Origin: Kocuria rhizophila
GTDB lineage: Bacteria; Actinomycetota; Actinomycetes; Actinomycetales; Micrococcaceae
Assembly: GCF_003667225.1 (NCBI RefSeq)
Contig: NZ_RCOM01000017.1
Coordinates: forward strand, 1 to 35,305
DNA: 35,305 bases
Direction: 5' to 3'
How positions within the stretch are numbered: the stretch's first letter is position 1; the number at the start of each line of letters is the position of its first letter. Below, piece by piece: positions 7,240-15,827 of the stretch. A program made the translations under genes and the position numbers. The notes under the pieces were generated by a model. It did not search any database. It saw only the letters and a list, made by a program, of their open reading frames with translations, and had not been told where the DNA came from.

Positions 7240-8874
7240 TCAGCCGATGACCGAGTCCACCAGAGCCTTGGCCTCCTGCTGCACCTGCTTCAGGTGCTCC
7301 TCGCCCTTGAAGGACTCCGCGTAGATCTTGTAGACGTCCTCCGTGCCGGAGGGGCGGGCCGCGAACCACGCGTTCTCCGTGGTGACCTTGAGCCCGCCGA
7401 TCGCCGCACCGTTGCCGGGGGCCTCCGTGAGCTTGGCGGTGATGGGCTCACCGGCCAGGGTGTCCGCGGTGACCTGCTCCGCGGAGAGCTTCGTCAGCGC
7501 CGCCTTCTGCTCGCGGTTCGCCGGGGCGTCGATGCGCTGGTAGACGGGGTCCCCGAACTGCTCCGTGAGCTCGCGGTAGCGCTGGGAGGGGGTTGTGCCG
7601 GTGGTGGCGGTCATCTCCGCGGCGAGCAGCGCCAGGATGATGCCGTCCTTGTCCGTGGTCCACACGGAGCCGTCCCTGCGCAGGAACGAGGCACCGGCGG
7701 ACTCCTCCCCGCCGAAGCCGATGGAGCCGTCCAGCAGGCCCGGCACGAACCACTTGAAGCCCACGGGCACCTCGTCCAGGCGGCGACCCAGGGACTGCGC
7801 CACGCGGTCGATGATCGAGGAGGACACCAGGGTCTTGCCCACCCCGGCGTCACCGCGCCAGCCGTCGCGCGTGCGGTAGAGGTAGTCGATGGCCACCGCG
7901 AGGTAGTGGTTGGGGTTCATGAGCCCAGCATCCGGGGTCACGATGCCGTGGCGGTCGCTGTCCGCGTCGTTGCCCGTGGCGATGTCGTACTTGTCCCGGG
8001 CCCCGATCAGAGAGGCCATGGCCGAGGGGGAGGAGCAGTCCATGCGGATCTTCTCGTCCCAGTCCAGGGTCATGAACGCCCACTGCGGATCCACGGTGGG
8101 GTTCACGACCTCCAGGTTCAGCCCGAAGCGCTCGCCGATCTCCTGCCAGTACGCCACCGAGGCCGAGCCCATGGGGTCCGCGCCGATGCGCACCCCCGCG
8201 GCCTTGATGGCGTCCAGGTCGATGATCTCCGGCAACGTGGAGACGTAGCTGTCCAGGAAGTCGAACGTGCCGGTGGTCTCCGCGGCCTTCGCCTCCTCCA
8301 GGGGCACGCGCCGCACGCCCTCCAGGCCCGCCTCGATCAGCTCGTTGGCGCGGTCCGCGATCCACCCGGTGGCGTCCGTGTCCGCGGGGCCGCCGTGCGG
8401 GGGGTTGTACTTGAAACCGCCGTCCGTGGGCGGGTTGTGGGACGGGGTGATCACGATCCCGTCCGCGCGGTCCTCGGGCCCGGACGCGTTGTACGTGAGG
8501 ATCGCGAGGGACAGCGCCGGGGTGGGCGTGAAACCGTCCCGGGAGTCCAGCAGGGTGCGCACACCGTTGGCGGCGAGCACCTGCAGCGCGGTGTCCTGCG
8601 CGGGCCCGGACAACGCGTGGGTGTCCTTGCCCATGAACAGCGGGCCGGTGATGCCCTGCCCGGCGCGGTACTCCACGATCGCCTGCGTGATCGCAGCGAT
8701 GTGGTCCTCGTTGAACGAGGTCTTCAGCGAGGAACCGCGGTGCCCGGAGGTTCCGAACACCACCCGCTGGTCCGGGTTCCCGGCATCCGGCGTGCGGTCG
8801 AAGTACGCCGCCACGAGGTCGTCGATGTCCACGAGGTCACTGGGTTGGGCAACGGTGCCCGCACGGTTGGTCAT
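7240..8874 (-). CDS. pgm: Phosphoglucomutase (alpha-D-glucose phosphate-specific)
   Basis: Cytoplasmic enzyme that interconverts glucose 1-phosphate and glucose 6-phosphate, linking glycolysis to glycogen, trehalose and cell-wall sugar nucleotides. All four family motifs are present in 544 residues: the phosphoserine loop [12 protein letters not shown] (Ser145), the metal loop [10 protein letters not shown], the sugar loop [10 protein letters not shown] and the phosphate-binding [12 protein letters not shown] near the C-terminus. The N-terminal GTSGHRG is also typical. Length matches the E. coli Pgm type (about 546). The ATG at 8874 has no Shine-Dalgarno sequence but sits six bases after a good -10 element, so a leaderless transcript is likely. 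A strong hairpin follows, so it is probably monocistronic. Confidence 0.97.
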   Translation of the reverse strand: MTNRAGTVAQPSDLVDIDDLVAAYFDRTPDAGNPDQRVVFGTSGHRGSSLKTSFNEDHIAAITQAIVEYRAGQGITGPLFMGKDTHALSGPAQDTALQVLAANGVRTLLDSRDGFTPTPALSLAILTYNASGPEDRADGIVITPSHNPPTDGGFKYNPPHGGPADTDATGWIADRANELIEAGLEGVRRVPLEEAKAAETTGTFDFLDSYVSTLPEIIDLDAIKAAGVRIGADPMGSASVAYWQEIGERFGLNLEVVNPTVDPQWAFMTLDWDEKIRMDCSSPSAMASLIGARDKYDIATGNDADSDRHGIVTPDAGLMNPNHYLAVAIDYLYRTRDGWRGDAGVGKTLVSSSIIDRVAQSLGRRLDEVPVGFKWFVPGLLDGSIGFGGEESAGASFLRRDGSVWTTDKDGIILALLAAEMTATTGTTPSQRYRELTEQFGDPVYQRIDAPANREQKAALTKLSAEQVTADTLAGEPITAKLTEAPGNGAAIGGLKVTTENAWFAARPSGTEDVYKIYAESFKGEEHLKQVQQEAKALVDSVIG

Positions 8875-8880
8875 GCCACC

Positions 8881-8909
8881 AACCTAGTCCCGAAAGCGCG
8901 CCCCGTCAG
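8881..8909 (-). promoter_or_regulatory. Candidate promoter of a leaderless pgm transcript
   Basis: On the minus strand CTGACG (8909-8904), a 17-base spacer and TAGGTT (8886-8881) are followed by six bases and the ATG of pgm. The predicted start of transcription coincides with the start codon, and no ribosome site is present. Confidence 0.6.
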
Positions 8910-9148
8910 GCCGTGCGCCGCTCGGTTTCGGGCCCCGCCCCCGCCCCGGCGGACGACGACGCCGCGCGGCCACCTCCCGCGCCGAACCGCCGTTGCCCGC
9001 GGGGAGACGGCGCGGCGTGGACGCCACGAGCCCTTACACAGACCGGGCCGCGTCGTCGGTGTGACCGCGGAGCCCAGGACCGGTGGGCCGTCAGCAGCCC
9101 AGTGGGCGGGCGCCGGACCGGGCTGCCGCCCTCCGTGGGCAGGTGCGC

Positions 9149-10741
9149 TCAGGCGACGAGGTGCGCGTGCGGCGTCGTGGGCGGGTTCAGCTGGGCGGCC
9201 AGCGCGAGCAGCTGCGCCTCACCGGACGCGCGCCCCACGAGCTGGACGCCCATGGGCACCGGACCCGGGTATCCGCCGGTCTCGGGGATGCGCCACGTGG
9301 TGGGCACCGTGATCGCGGGCAGCCCGATCACGTTCACCACCGATGTCCACGGCGTGTACTGGCACTGGCGCCTGTAGTCCTGGTCCGCGCCCGCCGGATC
9401 CGCGATGTCGAAGCCCTCGTGGAACCACCCCACCGGCCGTGGCGGCATGGCCAGGGCCGGCGTGAGGATCATGTCGAACCGGGAGAACTGGCGGATGAGG
9501 TCCGCCTCGATGCCGCGCAGCACGGCGAAGGCGTCCGCGAGCTCCACCGCGGTGCGGGACAGGGCACGCTCGCGGAACGAGCGGGCCAGCCCGGTGAGCA
9601 GGTGCTCGGCGCCGTCGAGCGGCAGCTGGCCCATGGCAGTGGTCCACAGCCGCGAGAAGGCTTCGGGGTAGGCGGGGTCGTAGTGGATGTCAGCATCCTC
9701 CACGGTGTGGCCCAGCGCCTCGAGCGCGCGGATCCCCTCGTCCAGCGCGGCCCGCGCCTCCGGGGAGACCATGATCTCGTACGTGCCGTCGAACGGAGAG
9801 GCCGTGCTCACCCCGATGCGCAGGGAGCGGTCTCCCCAGGGGGCGTCCCCCGCCAGGGTGCGCGCCACGACCTGCGAGAACGAGGGTTCCGGGACGGCCA
9901 CCACGGGCCGGTCGATCCGCTCGTGGCCCGGCGTGTGGCACAGCACGTCCAGGAGCAGGGCGGCGTCCGCGGCGGTGCGGGTGATGGGTCCGTTGACCCC
10001 CAGCTGCCCGACGTTGGACAGCGCATCGCTGCTGGGGACCCGACCCCGGTTCGGTTTTAGCCCGATGAGCCCGCATGCCGCAGCGGGGATCCGCACGGAA
10101 CCGCCGCCGTCCGAGCCGATGGCCGCGGGGAGGATGCCAGCGGCCACAGCGGCGGCCTGGCCACCGGAGGAGCCGCCCGCCGAGCAGTCCAGGGCAAAGG
10201 GGTTGCGCGCTGGAGGGTATGCCCGGTTCTCGGAGTAGCAGTTGAGCAGGAACTCGGGCACCTGGGTCTTGCCGAGCAGCACGGCTCCGCTGTCCTGCAG
10301 GGTGGCGGCGAGCTCGTCCGAGCGTTCCGCCCGCGGGATGCTTCCGTCCTCCCCGCGCGCGGTCAGCGAGCCCCACGAGGTGGGCATCCCGGCGACGTCG
10401 TGCCCGTCCTTCAGGGACAGGGGGACGCCGCGCAGGACGGCCGCCTCCGCGTGGCCCCGGGATGGGACCGCGGAGGTGCGTGTTTCGCCGTGCCGGGTGG
10501 TTCCGCCGGACTGCTCGGATGCCGGTGCCCGAGGGGCTTCGAGGAGGCCCCCGCAGCGCAGCCGCTGGTCCGCATCGCGCGCCGAGGTCAGGGCGGCCTC
10601 CCGCTCAACGCGTACGAACGCCCCCAGGTGCTCGTTCAGCGCATCGATGCGATCCAGTGCCGCGGAGGTCAGGGCTTCACTCGTGGTCTCGCCGTGGCGC
10701 AGGGCGGCCACGGTCTCGGTCAGGGTGGGGAAGTGCGCCAC
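9149..10741 (-). CDS. Amidase (amidase signature family)
   Basis: A 530-residue hydrolase of carboxamides. The Ser-cisSer-Lys triad is complete: Lys111 (LSLKDGHD), Ser191 (SAGGSSGGQAA) and Ser215 (GSDGGGSVRIPAA). The GTG at 10741 is chosen because GAGAGGA ends four bases before it; the frame is open far upstream but overlaps the gabP gene there. A low-complexity insertion of about 30 residues (70-100) lies before the catalytic lysine and is probably lineage-specific. It starts 35 bases after the gabP stop on the same strand, so the two are probably co-transcribed. That context suggests an amide whose hydrolysis yields GABA or a related amino acid, but the substrate is not readable from the sequence. 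Alternatives in the family include GatA, excluded here by the absence of gatB and gatC. Confidence 0.9.
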   Translation of the reverse strand: MAHFPTLTETVAALRHGETTSEALTSAALDRIDALNEHLGAFVRVEREAALTSARDADQRLRCGGLLEAPRAPASEQSGGTTRHGETRTSAVPSRGHAEAAVLRGVPLSLKDGHDVAGMPTSWGSLTARGEDGSIPRAERSDELAATLQDSGAVLLGKTQVPEFLLNCYSENRAYPPARNPFALDCSAGGSSGGQAAAVAAGILPAAIGSDGGGSVRIPAAACGLIGLKPNRGRVPSSDALSNVGQLGVNGPITRTAADAALLLDVLCHTPGHERIDRPVVAVPEPSFSQVVARTLAGDAPWGDRSLRIGVSTASPFDGTYEIMVSPEARAALDEGIRALEALGHTVEDADIHYDPAYPEAFSRLWTTAMGQLPLDGAEHLLTGLARSFRERALSRTAVELADAFAVLRGIEADLIRQFSRFDMILTPALAMPPRPVGWFHEGFDIADPAGADQDYRRQCQYTPWTSVVNVIGLPAITVPTTWRIPETGGYPGPVPMGVQLVGRASGEAQLLALAAQLNPPTTPHAHLVA

Positions 10742-10776
10742 GGGATCCTCTCGGGCGGTCGGTGGGCGGTGGCGGA

Positions 10777-12246
10777 TCAGGCCGTGGGCGTCGCGGCGGG
10801 AGCCGCGGTGTCGGCTGCCCGGCGGCGTCGCAGGTTGCGGCGCACGAGCGGCCAGAACACGGCGAGCACGGCGACGGCCACGAGGCTCGTCCACACCTGG
10901 GTGCGGCTTGCATCGTCCGAGACCAGCATGACCACCACGATCCCCGCGACGGCCACGATCACCAGGATGCCGAGCCACGGGTGCAGCCACATCTTGAGCT
11001 TCAGGTTCGCGCGCTCCTCGGGGCTCATCTGAGAGCGCAGCTTCATCTGGGTGATCGCCACGAACACGTACACGAACAGGGCCACGAGACCCGCCGAGTT
11101 CATGATGAAGTCGAAGATCCCGGACTCCGGGGCCAGGAAGTTCACGAACACCGCCGCGTAGCCGCCCAGGGTGGAGGCGAGCACGGCCACCACGGGGACG
11201 CCGTTCTTGGACTTCCGTGCCACGATGCGCGGAGCCAGGCCCTCGCCCGCGAGAGCGGAGAACATGCGCGCTGCGGAATACAGTCCGGAGTTCAGCACGG
11301 AGCACACCGCCGTGAAGATGACGATGCTCATGATCATCTCCGCGCCGGGGACGCCGAAGAGGTCGAAGACGTACACGAACGGTGCCTGCTCGTCAGGATC
11401 CGGCAACTGGTTCCACGGGACGATGGTCACGATCAGCAGGATGGATCCCACGAAGAAGATCAGGATGCGCCACACCACGGTCACGGTGGCCTGGCGGATG
11501 CCCCTGGCGGGGTCCTCGGACTCCGCGGCCGCCATCACGGCGATCTCCGTGCCGAAGTAGGAGAAGATCACCACGGCCACGCCCGAAATCACGGCCCAGC
11601 CACCCTGCGGTGCGAAGCCGCCGTGCTGCCACAGGTTGGGGATCGAGAAGTCCGCGCCCGGCCAGAGCCCGAACGCGAAGAGGGTGCCCACCACCAGGAA
11701 CGCGACGATCACCGCCACCTTGACGCTCGCGAGCCAGAACTCGACCTCCCCGAACGAGCGCACGGAGATCAGGTTGGTACCCGTGAAGATCAGCAGCAGG
11801 ATCACGGACCCCAGCCACACGGGCATGGCCGGGAACCACCCCGCGAGCAGCGACCCGCCCACCACGGCCTCGAACGCGATCACACCCACCCAGAAGTACC
11901 AGTAGAGCCAGCCCACGAAGTACCCGGCCCAGTCGCCCAGGCCCACGCGCGCGTACTCCATGAACGAGCCCACGGCGGGGCGCGACGCCGCCATCTCCCC
12001 GAGCATCCGCATGGCCAGGAACACGAGCAGCCCGCCCAGCAGGTAGGAGAGCACCGCGGCCGGGCCCACCATGCGGATCACGTTGCCGGAGCCCACGAAC
12101 AGGCTGGCTCCGATGATCCCGCCCAGCGTGATCATGGTGACGTGGCGCGAGCGCAGCGCCTTGTGTGTGATCTCGGGGGAGTCCCCGCCCGCGGCGGCAG
12201 AGCTGCCGGCCGGTGCTGGTCCCTGTGGTGCCTTGCCGGTGCTCAT
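10777..12246 (-). CDS. gabP: GABA permease (APC superfamily, AAT family)
   Basis: A 489-residue inner-membrane transporter with about 12 membrane segments. It follows E. coli GabP closely in several places: LRSRHVTMITLGGIIGASLFVG (about 32-53), GWLYWYFWVGVI, GTNLISVRSFGEVEFWLASVKV, AAAESEDPARGIRQAT and VVWRI. The leading 25 residues are a Pro/Ala/Gly-rich cytoplasmic tail. GAGGA lies about seven bases before the ATG. The gene is separated from gabT by 305 bases with a terminator-like hairpin, so it probably starts its own unit with the amidase behind it. Substrate choice rests on similarity to GabP and on the gabT and gabD neighbours; related permeases also carry aromatic amino acids or proline. 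Confidence 0.88.
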   Translation of the reverse strand: MSTGKAPQGPAPAGSSAAAGGDSPEITHKALRSRHVTMITLGGIIGASLFVGSGNVIRMVGPAAVLSYLLGGLLVFLAMRMLGEMAASRPAVGSFMEYARVGLGDWAGYFVGWLYWYFWVGVIAFEAVVGGSLLAGWFPAMPVWLGSVILLLIFTGTNLISVRSFGEVEFWLASVKVAVIVAFLVVGTLFAFGLWPGADFSIPNLWQHGGFAPQGGWAVISGVAVVIFSYFGTEIAVMAAAESEDPARGIRQATVTVVWRILIFFVGSILLIVTIVPWNQLPDPDEQAPFVYVFDLFGVPGAEMIMSIVIFTAVCSVLNSGLYSAARMFSALAGEGLAPRIVARKSKNGVPVVAVLASTLGGYAAVFVNFLAPESGIFDFIMNSAGLVALFVYVFVAITQMKLRSQMSPEERANLKLKMWLHPWLGILVIVAVAGIVVVMLVSDDASRTQVWTSLVAVAVLAVFWPLVRRNLRRRRAADTAAPAATPTA

Positions 12247-12335
12247 GGCTGGTCCTCTCGACTGCTGGAAACGGGGCCCGCAGAACGGCCGGGTCTGGGT
12301 GCGGATAGGTGAGTTCTACCACACGAGAGGCGCGG

Positions 12336-12474
12336 GCGGCGTCGTCGTACGCCGTGCGGCGCACGGGTGGATCTGCACCGTTGCCGCAGGTCCGGGCCGG
12401 CCCCCGTGGAACGGTGCCGGACCGGGCGCGGTGCCGCAGCAGGTCCGGGCCGCGCGGCGTCGTCGTGCCGTGCA
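12336..12474 (+). repeat. Two long copies of the GCGGCGTCGT motif
   Basis: GCGGCGTCGTCGT at 12336-12348 is followed by AC and GCCGTGC; GCGGCGTCGTCGT at 12454-12466 is followed directly by GCCGTGC. The two copies are 118 bases apart in the same orientation and differ only by a two-base gap over 20 bases. Confidence 0.75.
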
Positions 12475-12491
12475 GGCGAGCGGCACGCGAA

Positions 12492-12523
12492 CGGGCGGCC
12501 ACCGGAGAACCGGTGGCCGCCCG
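12492..12523 (-). terminator. Hairpin terminator behind gabT
   Basis: A perfect 14-base stem (12492-12505 with 12510-12523) closes a four-base loop, AGAA on the plus strand and TTCT in the transcript. It lies 28 bases downstream of the gabT stop codon. Confidence 0.8.
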
Positions 12524-12551
12524 CGGTGCACGAGGCGTCAGATCAGCAGGA

Positions 12552-13895
12552 TCAGGCGCCGGCCTCCTGGATGGCTGCGGCGAACACGCCGAGGGCGTCG
12601 CGCAGCAGGTCCATGTCGATGACCAGCGGCGGGAGCAGGCGCACGATGTTGCCGTACGTGCCGCACGTGAGGATCGCGACGCCCTGCTCGAGGCAGCGCG
12701 CGGCGATCTGCTTGGCGGCGTCCGGGTTGGGCTCCGTGGTGCCGGGCTTCACGAACTCGAGCGCGATCATCGCCCCGCGGCCGCGGAGGTCTCCCACCAC
12801 GGGGGAGGACTCCGCCACGGAGCCGAGCTCCTCGCGGATGACCTTCTCGATCTCCCGCGCGCGCTCCACGAGACCCCACTCCTCGATGGTCTCCAGCGCG
12901 CCGAGGGCCGCGGCGCACGCCACGGGGTTGCCACCGTATGTTCCACCCAGGCCGCCGGGGTGCACGGCGTCCATGATCTCGGCGCGGCCCACCACGCCGG
13001 ACAGCGGCATGCCGCCCGCGATGCCCTTGGCAAAGGTCACCAGGTCCGGCTCCACACCCTCGTGCTCGGACGCGAACCACGCGCCGGTGCGGGCAATGCC
13101 GGCCTGGACCTCGTCCGCGACGAACACGGCGCCGTTCTCACGGCACCACGAGGACAGTGCGGGCAGGAAGCCCTCGGCGGGGACGATGAAGCCGCCCTCG
13201 CCCTGGATGGGCTCGATGACCACGGCGGCCACGTTCTCCGCGCCCACCTGCTTCTCCACCATGGTGAGCGCGCGCTTCGCGGCGTCGGCGCCCGTCATGC
13301 CCTCGGGGTCGCGGAACGGGTAGGACATGGGCACGCGGTAGACCTCGTTGGCGAACGGTCCGAAGCCCTGCTTGTACGGCATCACCTTGGCGGTCATGGC
13401 CATGGTGAGGTTGGTGCGCCCGTGGTAGGCGTGGTCGAACACGACGACCGCCTGCCGCTTGGTGTGCACGCGCGCGATCTTCACGGCGTTCTCCACGGCC
13501 TCGGAGCCCGACGTGAACAGCGCGGTGCGCTTGTCGAAGGACCCGGGGGTCAGCTGCGCCATCTTCTCGCCCACGGCCACGTAGTCCTCGTACGGGGTGA
13601 CCATGAAGCACGTGTGGGTGAACTTGGCCACCGCGTCCTGGACGCGCGCCACCACCTTGGGGGCGGAGGCACCCACGGACGTCACAGCGATGCCGGAGCC
13701 CAGGTCCACCATCTGGTTGCCGTCCACGTCCTTGATCACGCCGCCGTCCAGCTCGTCCGCGAAGACGGGCAGGGAGGAGGCGACGCCGGCGGCAACGGTC
13801 TGTGCGCGGCGCTCGGCGAGCGCCTGGGACTTGGGCCCGGGAATGCTGGTCACCAGCTCGCGCTTCTGCGGGAGCCGGTACTCGATCTCTGCCAT
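12552..13895 (-). CDS. gabT: 4-aminobutyrate--2-oxoglutarate aminotransferase
   Basis: Class III PLP-dependent aminotransferase of 447 residues that moves the amino group of GABA to 2-oxoglutarate, giving succinate semialdehyde and glutamate in the cytoplasm. Visible motifs are FTSGSEAVENAVKIAR (127-142), the PLP-stacking HAYHGRT (155-161), EPIQGEGG (228-235), the cofactor-binding DEVQAGIARTG (Asp261) and Lys290 in FAKGIAGGMPLSG, the Schiff-base lysine. Length and motif order are those of GabT. AAAGGA precedes the ATG by 11 bases. It lies 90 bases downstream of gabD on the same strand, so gabD-gabT is probably one operon ending at the hairpin near 12500. Confidence 0.95.
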   Translation of the reverse strand: MAEIEYRLPQKRELVTSIPGPKSQALAERRAQTVAAGVASSLPVFADELDGGVIKDVDGNQMVDLGSGIAVTSVGASAPKVVARVQDAVAKFTHTCFMVTPYEDYVAVGEKMAQLTPGSFDKRTALFTSGSEAVENAVKIARVHTKRQAVVVFDHAYHGRTNLTMAMTAKVMPYKQGFGPFANEVYRVPMSYPFRDPEGMTGADAAKRALTMVEKQVGAENVAAVVIEPIQGEGGFIVPAEGFLPALSSWCRENGAVFVADEVQAGIARTGAWFASEHEGVEPDLVTFAKGIAGGMPLSGVVGRAEIMDAVHPGGLGGTYGGNPVACAAALGALETIEEWGLVERAREIEKVIREELGSVAESSPVVGDLRGRGAMIALEFVKPGTTEPNPDAAKQIAARCLEQGVAILTCGTYGNIVRLLPPLVIDMDLLRDALGVFAAAIQEAGA

Positions 13896-13985
13896 CTCTG
13901 ATGGTCCTTTCGTGCTGTGCGCGGCGCGTCGCTGCGCCGCGGGATGCGGTGCGGGCGGCTCGGGCCCGCGGTGTCAGGTGCGGGA

Positions 13986-15461
13986 TCAGGCCCAGGGGGA
14001 GGGCATGCCCATGTACTGCACGGTGGTGTACTCGGCGATGCCCTCGGCGCCGCCCTCGCGGCCCACGCCGGACTCCTTCACGCCGCCGAACGGCGCGGCC
14101 GCGTTGGAGATCACGCCCACGTTCAGGCCCAGCAGGCCGTACTCGATGCGCTCGCCGATGCGCAGCGCACGGGAGATGTCCTCGGTGAACACGTAGGAGG
14201 CCAGGCCGTACTCGGTCGTGTTGGCCAGGCGCACGGCGTCGTCCTCGTCCGTGAAGGTGATCACGGGCGCCACGGGACCGAAGATCTCCTCCTGGAACAC
14301 GCGGCAGTCCTCGGTCACACCGGTGAGCAGGGTGGGCTCGAAGAAGTAGCCGGGCCCGTCCACGGGCTTGCCGCCCACGACGGCGCTCGCGCCCTTCTCG
14401 ATCGCGTCCTGGACGAACTCGGTGACGGAGTCCAGGGCCTTCTTCTCGATCATGGGGCCCACTGTGGAGTCCTCGTCCAGGCCGTTGCCGGGCTTGAGCG
14501 CCTTGAGCTTGGCCGCGAACTTCTGCGAGAACTCCTCGGCCACGGACTCGTGCACCAGGAAGCGGTTGGCGGCGGTGCAGGCCTCGCCCATGTTGCGCAT
14601 CTTCGCGGCCATGGCGCCCTCCACGGCCTTGTCCAGGTCCGCGTCCTCGAACACGATGAACGGGCCGTTGCCGCCCAGCTCCATGGAGGTGCGCAGCACG
14701 TGGTCCGTGGCGGTCTTCATGAGCTGCTTGCCCACCGGGGTGGAGCCCGTGAAGGACACCTTGCGCAGGCGCGGGTCCGCCATGATCGGGTCCGAGACGT
14801 TGGACGCGGATTTGGAGGACACCACGTTCAGCACACCCGCGGGGATCCCCGCCTCGATCATGAGCTTGGCGAAGAACTGCGAGGTCAGAGGGGTCAGGCG
14901 CGCGGGCTTGAGGATCATGGTGCAGCCCGCGGCCACCGCGGGGGCCACCTTGCGGGTGGCCATGGCCAGCGGGAAGTTCCACGGGGTGATCAGCAGGCAC
15001 GGGCCCACGGGCTTGTGGGACACGAACATCTTGAGGTTGCCCTCGGGCGTGGACGCGTAGCGGCCGTAGTGGCGCACCGCCTCCTCGGAGAACCAGCGCA
15101 GGAACTCGCCGCCGTAGACCACCTCGCCCTGGGCCTCCTTCAGCGGCTTGCCCATCTCCAGGGTCATCAGCAGCGCGAGGTCCTCCTTGTGCTCCTGGAC
15201 CAGGTCGAAGGCGCGGCGCAGGATCTCGGAGCGCTCGCGGGTGCTCGTGCGGGCCCAGGACTCCTGGGCGTTCGCGGCGGCGTCCATGGCCGCGCGCGAG
15301 TCCTCCTCGGTGGCGGAGGCGAGCGTGGCCAGGATCTCCCCGGTTGCGGGGTTCTCGACGTCGAACGTGCCGCCGTCCGACGCATCGCGCCACTCGCCGT
15401 TGATCAGCAGACCTTTGGGCGTGGCCTCGAGGACGGCGGAAACCTTGTCGTGGATGCTCAT
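13986..15461 (-). CDS. gabD: Succinate-semialdehyde dehydrogenase, GabD type
   Basis: Aldehyde dehydrogenase of 491 residues that oxidises succinate semialdehyde to succinate. The ATG at 15461 is chosen because AAAGGA lies about eight bases upstream. Catalytic and binding residues are present: Asn162 (PWNFP), Lys185 (LKPA), the cofactor loop FTGST (237-241), Glu261 (ELGGNGPF) and the nucleophile Cys295 (MGEACTAANRF). The N-terminal GLLINGEW and the length match GabD, usually NADP-dependent in this subgroup. It is the first gene of the gabD-gabT unit, and a second, different semialdehyde dehydrogenase is transcribed divergently from 15828, with a hexamer repeat between them. Confidence 0.93.
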   Translation of the reverse strand: MSIHDKVSAVLEATPKGLLINGEWRDASDGGTFDVENPATGEILATLASATEEDSRAAMDAAANAQESWARTSTRERSEILRRAFDLVQEHKEDLALLMTLEMGKPLKEAQGEVVYGGEFLRWFSEEAVRHYGRYASTPEGNLKMFVSHKPVGPCLLITPWNFPLAMATRKVAPAVAAGCTMILKPARLTPLTSQFFAKLMIEAGIPAGVLNVVSSKSASNVSDPIMADPRLRKVSFTGSTPVGKQLMKTATDHVLRTSMELGGNGPFIVFEDADLDKAVEGAMAAKMRNMGEACTAANRFLVHESVAEEFSQKFAAKLKALKPGNGLDEDSTVGPMIEKKALDSVTEFVQDAIEKGASAVVGGKPVDGPGYFFEPTLLTGVTEDCRVFQEEIFGPVAPVITFTDEDDAVRLANTTEYGLASYVFTEDISRALRIGERIEYGLLGLNVGVISNAAAPFGGVKESGVGREGGAEGIAEYTTVQYMGMPSPWA

Positions 15462-15632
15462 CTGATTCCTTTCACGCGCTCGGGTGCGCTGCGGACTCTG
15501 GGTTCTGGGGACAGGGCTGTCTGCGATCATCGTATGCCCGGGCGCAAGGGGCTCCGGGCTCGAACCGTCCATTGTCCAGGGGGTCGACGCCCGCGCGCCG
15601 ATTGTTCCGGTTCGTGACGCCCGTCATGCTCG

Positions 15633-15686
15633 TCTTGGTCTTGGTCTTGGTCTTGGTCTTGGTCTTGGTCCTGGTCCTGGTCCTGG
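15633..15686 (+). repeat. Hexanucleotide tandem repeat, 6 x TCTTGG then 3 x TCCTGG
   Basis: Nine exact hexamers in a row: six TCTTGG (15633-15668) and three TCCTGG (15669-15686), followed by a partial unit TCC. The array begins 172 bases upstream of the gabD ATG and ends 141 bases upstream of the ATG at 15828. Confidence 0.97.
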
Positions 15687-15713
15687 TCCCGCGTGCCTCT
15701 CGCCCGTGACCCC

Positions 15714-15761
15714 GCACGACGCCGCACGGTGCGGTCCGTGACCGGCGCGCCGCGGCGTCGT
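15714..15761. repeat. Inverted pair of the GCGGCGTCGT motif
   Basis: ACGACGCCGC at 15716-15725 and GCGGCGTCGT at 15752-15761 face each other in the promoter region between the divergent dehydrogenase genes. Confidence 0.75.
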
Positions 15762-15791
15762 CGTCCTCGACTCTCGCCCTCGGTGAACCCC

Positions 15792-15821
15792 CTGCCATCG
15801 CGGTGTGACGCGCCATACGCT
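15792..15821 (+). promoter_or_regulatory. Candidate promoter of a leaderless dehydrogenase transcript
   Basis: CTGCCA (15792-15797), an 18-base spacer and TACGCT (15816-15821) are followed by six bases and the ATG at 15828. No convincing Shine-Dalgarno sequence precedes that ATG. Confidence 0.5.
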
Positions 15822-15827
15822 GGGGCC

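Larger units (their letters stand above)
12247..12551. other. Intergenic region between gabT and gabP
   Basis: No gene is evident. It holds the hairpin behind gabT, two copies of the GCGGCGTCGT motif (see the repeat entry) and presumably the gabP promoter. A weak -10-like TAGAAC lies on the minus strand near 12317, but no matching -35 is seen. Confidence 0.6.
15462..15827. other. Divergent intergenic region between two semialdehyde dehydrogenase genes
   Basis: No gene is supported in these 366 bases. They must hold the promoters of both flanking genes, and they contain a nine-unit hexamer repeat and two inverted copies of the GCGGCGTCGT motif. A frame reading Lys-Thr or Asp-Gln repeats across it is a translation of the hexamer and not a gene. 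Confidence 0.7.

Noticed and set aside
15633-15686. Hexamer array considered as a CRISPR-like repeat
   Set aside because: Units are contiguous six-base repeats without spacers, and no cas genes are present.
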